Of a stretch of DNA of 27,069 nucleotides, positions 24,738 through 27,069 are shown piece by piece. Origin of the DNA: JAIBJP01 sp035639875 (lineage in GTDB: Bacteria; Actinomycetota; Thermoleophilia; Gaiellales; Gaiellaceae); NCBI GenBank assembly GCA_035639875.1, contig DASQXE010000023.1:1-27069 (forward strand). Direction: 5' to 3'. Below the pieces are notes generated by a model. The model worked only from the letters and a program-made list of their open reading frames with translations. It searched no databases and was not told the DNA's origin. A program made the translations under genes and the position numbers. How positions within the stretch are numbered: position 1 is the stretch's first letter; each line of letters opens with the position of its first letter.

Positions 24738-25859
24738 ATGCGCTTCGGACTCGTCGGCCTCGGCTGGGCGGCACGGGCCTTCCACTTGCCCGCGCTCAAG
24801 CAGGTCGAAGGCGTTAGCGTCGTCGGCGGCTGCGACTCTTCGCCCGACCAGCGGGCGTCCTGGGAGCGCGAGACTGGAATCGACGCGTTCGCGAGCGTGG
24901 AGGAACTGCTCGAGCAGAGGAAGCCCGAGGTCGTGCTCGTGGCCACGCCGCCGGACGCGCACGCCGACCTCTGTCTGCGTGTGCTCGCAGGAGGCGCGCA
25001 CGTGATCTGCGAGAAGCCGTTCGCCTCCACCCTGGAGGAGGCGGATCGCGTCCTTGCCGCCGCCAGAGCGGCTGGGCGTCAGGTCGCTGTCAACCACGAG
25101 TTCCGCGAGAAGCCCATCTTCAAGGCGCTCAAGGAGCGGATCGGCTCGCCAGTGGCGGGACGGCTCGTCTTCTGCCAGATCTGGCAGCTGATGGACCTCG
25201 CGCCCTGGGACGAGCCGGTCGCCTGGCGCGCGGCGATGCCGAACCGCACGCTCTTCGAGGGGGGCGTGCATCTCGTCGATCTCCTCCTCACTCTTTTCGG
25301 AGAGAAGCCCGAGGCCGTCTACGCCCGCCACTCGAGCGGCCTCCACCGCAACCGCGACGCCGACGCCATTCACCTCGTCACGCTCGAATTCCCCGAGAAC
25401 CGCTTGGCCCAGATCACGATCGACCGCCTCTGCCCGGGGGGCACCCGCTACGTGGAGGTGCGGGCGGACTGCGAGCGTGCCTCGCTGCGCGCCTCCCTCG
25501 GCGGCCGCGCGCTCGTGCAGGTCGGCAAGAAGCGGGCCGAGCGGACCGGCGTCCGCTTCGAGTTCGGCTCGGGCGGGCTCGCCTGGATGGAGCAGGGCCT
25601 GAAGCGCACGACGCTCGCGCGCGGCCCGCGGCAGGCCGGCATGCACGCGACCGCCGCGCTCCTCGCCGCCATCGCGGACGCCCTCCGCGAGGAGCGGGAG
25701 CCCCCCTCGAGCGGACGGGAGGCCCGGGACGGCCTCGAGGTCATCGAGGCCGCGTATCAGTCGGCCGCGACGGGCGAGCGCATCGAACTCGCAGCGATGC
25801 CGCAAGTCGGTACCGCCTCGCCTCAATCGCTGGACCGGTTCGAGAACCGCAACCGCTAA
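24738..25859 (+). CDS. Gfo/Idh/MocA family oxidoreductase
   Basis: The 373-residue protein has the Rossmann motif GLVGLGWAARAFH (4-16), VATPPDAHADL near 68, the catalytic/cofactor EKP at 92-94 and GGVHLVDLLL near 175-184 with the expected H178 and D181. It is a full-length NAD(P)-dependent oxidoreductase of the sugar-acting family. It starts directly after the methyltransferase stop, 8 bases downstream of a clear AAAGGAG ribosome-binding site, which settles the start. Being the last gene of the operon with a hydrolase and a methyltransferase, it may act on the same sugar or sugar lactone. It differs clearly from the partial family member at the left edge. Confidence 0.93.
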   Translation: MRFGLVGLGWAARAFHLPALKQVEGVSVVGGCDSSPDQRASWERETGIDAFASVEELLEQRKPEVVLVATPPDAHADLCLRVLAGGAHVICEKPFASTLEEADRVLAAARAAGRQVAVNHEFREKPIFKALKERIGSPVAGRLVFCQIWQLMDLAPWDEPVAWRAAMPNRTLFEGGVHLVDLLLTLFGEKPEAVYARHSSGLHRNRDADAIHLVTLEFPENRLAQITIDRLCPGGTRYVEVRADCERASLRASLGGRALVQVGKKRAERTGVRFEFGSGGLAWMEQGLKRTTLARGPRQAGMHATAALLAAIADALREEREPPSSGREARDGLEVIEAAYQSAATGERIELAAMPQVGTASPQSLDRFENRNR

Positions 25860-25916
25860 GGCCGTGCAGTCCGGCCCATTGAAATACTTCCCTCCCGTCC
25901 ATCGAGGCAGCCACAG

Positions 25917-26864
25917 ATGGTGCAACCTCCGGTGAAAGTCCTCTATATCGCTTGCGTGCCGCACAGCGGAAGCACGATTCTGGCCAACACGCTAGGCGAG
26001 ATCGACGGCTTCTTCTCCGCGGGGGAGCTTTTTTACATATCGCATCAGCTCGGGGTTGAGGCGCCGTGCGGATGTGGCAAGCGCCTCAGGGACTGCGCAA
26101 CCTGGAGTCGCATTTTCGAGACGTTCCTCGCAGACGGCCGGAGGACGCTCGAGCAGATTCGCCCGCAAGATGCCTGGCTGCTTGCCCGCTACCTTCCAAT
26201 CCTCCTTTTTCACAAGTATCGAGGCGCATCTCCTCGGGCGCTGGACGACTACAAACAGGCCCTCGGAGACCTCTACCGGGCCATTCAGGCGGCAACCCAG
26301 TGTCGCGTGATCGTCGACGCGTCGAAGTCGCCCTCGTATGCGCACCTTCTCGACACGGCGCAGGCGATCGACCTCCACATCCTTCATCTGATTCGTGATC
26401 CGCGTGCGACCGCATACTCCTGGAGACGGAAGGTCAACCGCCTGAACATGCATCCGCTGAAATTCGGACTGCTCTGGACCTACTGGAACTCAGCAATCCA
26501 CCATCTCTGGAGGCACGAGCCGGGGCGATACCTCGCTGTTCGATACGAGGACTTCGTAAGCCACCCCCAGGAGGTGATTCGTCGCATCGCGGAGCTTGTC
26601 GGCGAGTCCGCTGACGATCTCTCTTTCATCTCAAATCACCTCGTTCGACTCAGCGCCAATCACATGGTTGCTGGTAACGAGAGCCGCTTTCGGACGGGTG
26701 ACGTCACAATCCACGCGGATGACGAGTGGAAGGCTGGGGCGACCGCGAGAAGCGCTCTCACCACCACCTCAGTCACATGGCCTCTTCAGCGCAAGTACGG
26801 CTATCCGGTGCGCGCGGGGCCTCTCGTGGAGCGGGCTCGGCTCACGCGGGCGGCCGAACGGTAG
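25917..26864 (+). CDS. Sulfotransferase family protein
   Basis: The 315-residue protein has the PAPS 5'-phosphosulfate loop CVPHSGSTIL (13-22), a CGCGKRLRDC cysteine cluster at 51-60 often seen in this group, a DASKS segment (134-138), and HLIRDPRATAYSW (157-169), the 3'-phosphate-binding motif with its arginine and serine. These match the Sulfotransfer_3-type family, which moves sulfate from PAPS to a hydroxyl or amine, commonly on a sugar. Within this locus a sulfated surface glycan or glycolipid is the natural guess. No PAPS synthesis genes are in the window. The 57-base gap upstream contains TTGAAA but no good -10. It ends convergent with the glycoside hydrolase fragment, with a hairpin between. 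Confidence 0.88.
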   Translation: MVQPPVKVLYIACVPHSGSTILANTLGEIDGFFSAGELFYISHQLGVEAPCGCGKRLRDCATWSRIFETFLADGRRTLEQIRPQDAWLLARYLPILLFHKYRGASPRALDDYKQALGDLYRAIQAATQCRVIVDASKSPSYAHLLDTAQAIDLHILHLIRDPRATAYSWRRKVNRLNMHPLKFGLLWTYWNSAIHHLWRHEPGRYLAVRYEDFVSHPQEVIRRIAELVGESADDLSFISNHLVRLSANHMVAGNESRFRTGDVTIHADDEWKAGATARSALTTTSVTWPLQRKYGYPVRAGPLVERARLTRAAER

Positions 26865-26872
26865 GCGGCCAC

Positions 26873-26895
26873 GTCGGCGCCTGCAGGGTGCCGGC
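26873..26895. terminator. Hairpin between convergent sulfotransferase and hydrolase genes
   Basis: Bases 26873-26881 pair with 26887-26895 around a 5-base loop: nine pairs, two of them G-U. It lies centrally in the 46-base convergent gap. No T-tract. Confidence 0.35.
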
Positions 26896-26910
26896 TCGAT
26901 GGCGGCGCGG

Positions 26911-27069
26911 CTACTCCAGCGCGTACGTGGTGACGCTACGCGGGGGGAGGACGTTTCGCAGTGGTCTGCCTTCGTACGAGCGCGAAGGAAGCGTGCGGAA
27001 ATCCTCAGTCGCGCTTGTCCGGAACGCGCTGAGGGACCCCACCCGCCGGCCGAAATCGAGCTCCACGCT
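26911..27069 (-). CDS. C-terminal end of a probable glycoside hydrolase (GH30/GH5-like), 5' end missing
   Basis: Minus-strand frame from the right edge to a TAG at 26911 gives 52 residues, too short to be listed by length filters. It includes RTSATEDFRTLPS and ends LPPRSVTTYALE. A terminal [LP]PP.SVTTY[AV] on a short beta-rich segment is typical of the C-terminal beta-sandwich of GH30-type and some related glycosidases, where it packs on the catalytic barrel. This suggests an endo- or exo-glycosidase at the border of the glycan locus, perhaps for trimming or turnover. The catalytic part is outside the window, so the family assignment is tentative. Confidence 0.55.
   Translation of the reverse strand, partial: SVELDFGRRVGSLSAFRTSATEDFRTLPSRSYEGRPLRNVLPPRSVTTYALE

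Noticed and set aside
24360..25964. Very long minus-strand frame (534 codons) opposite the methyltransferase and oxidoreductase genes
   Set aside because: It spans two coupled, motif-verified genes and their junction; composition is Arg/Glu/Gly/Ala-rich with no domain signal.
1..27069. tRNA/rRNA genes, CRISPR arrays, insertion sequences, phage or toxin-antitoxin genes
   Set aside because: No regularly spaced repeats, transposase motifs, terminal inverted repeats or tRNA-like folds were found by reading either strand.

Overview
The window is high-GC DNA with many GTG and TTG starts and densely packed genes. It reads as one long surface-polysaccharide (capsule/exopolysaccharide) locus from a high-GC Gram-positive, probably an actinobacterium. 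The receiver-less LuxR-type HTH protein, the secreted beta-helix proteins and the apparent leaderless transcripts would suit a deep-branching class such as Thermoleophilia. That placement is inference; no rRNA or tRNA gene is present to test it.

Layout, left to right: a Gfo/Idh/MocA sugar oxidoreductase cut by the left edge (minus); two tandem GT4 glycosyltransferases, the first carrying a fused GT2 domain (plus); a Wzx-type flippase behind a GT2 enzyme (minus); an HTH-only LuxR regulator, a Wzz-like chain-length protein and a Wzy/O-antigen-ligase protein in one operon (plus); two coupled GT2 enzymes (minus); a secreted FN3 plus beta-helix protein (plus); a GT4 enzyme (minus); a DegT aminotransferase overlapping a left-handed beta-helix acyltransferase (plus); a methyltransferase (plus); a membrane-anchored beta-helix protein (minus); a GT2-like enzyme (plus); a multi-pass GT-C transferase (minus); a four-gene plus-strand run of GT2, metallo-beta-lactamase-fold hydrolase, zinc-ribbon methyltransferase and a second Gfo/Idh/MocA oxidoreductase; a sulfotransferase (plus); and the last 52 codons of a probable glycoside hydrolase (minus) at the right edge.

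Proposed logic: oxidoreductases, aminotransferase and acyltransferase make unusual nucleotide sugars. About nine glycosyltransferase genes assemble a lipid-linked repeat unit, Wzx flips it, Wzy polymerises it and the Wzz-like protein sets length. Methyl- and sulfotransferases decorate the glycan, and the exported beta-helix proteins and the edge hydrolase may bind, cut or epimerise it outside the cell. The window lacks an initiating phosphoglycosyltransferase and a chain-length tyrosine kinase, so the locus probably continues outside or relies on genes elsewhere.

The least explained parts are the two exported beta-helix proteins embedded among glycosyltransferases, the hydrolase/methyltransferase/oxidoreductase operon at the right, the HTH-only regulator heading the Wzz/Wzy operon, and a repeated promoter layout in which a TANNNT box sits 6 to 8 bases before a GTG or ATG start.
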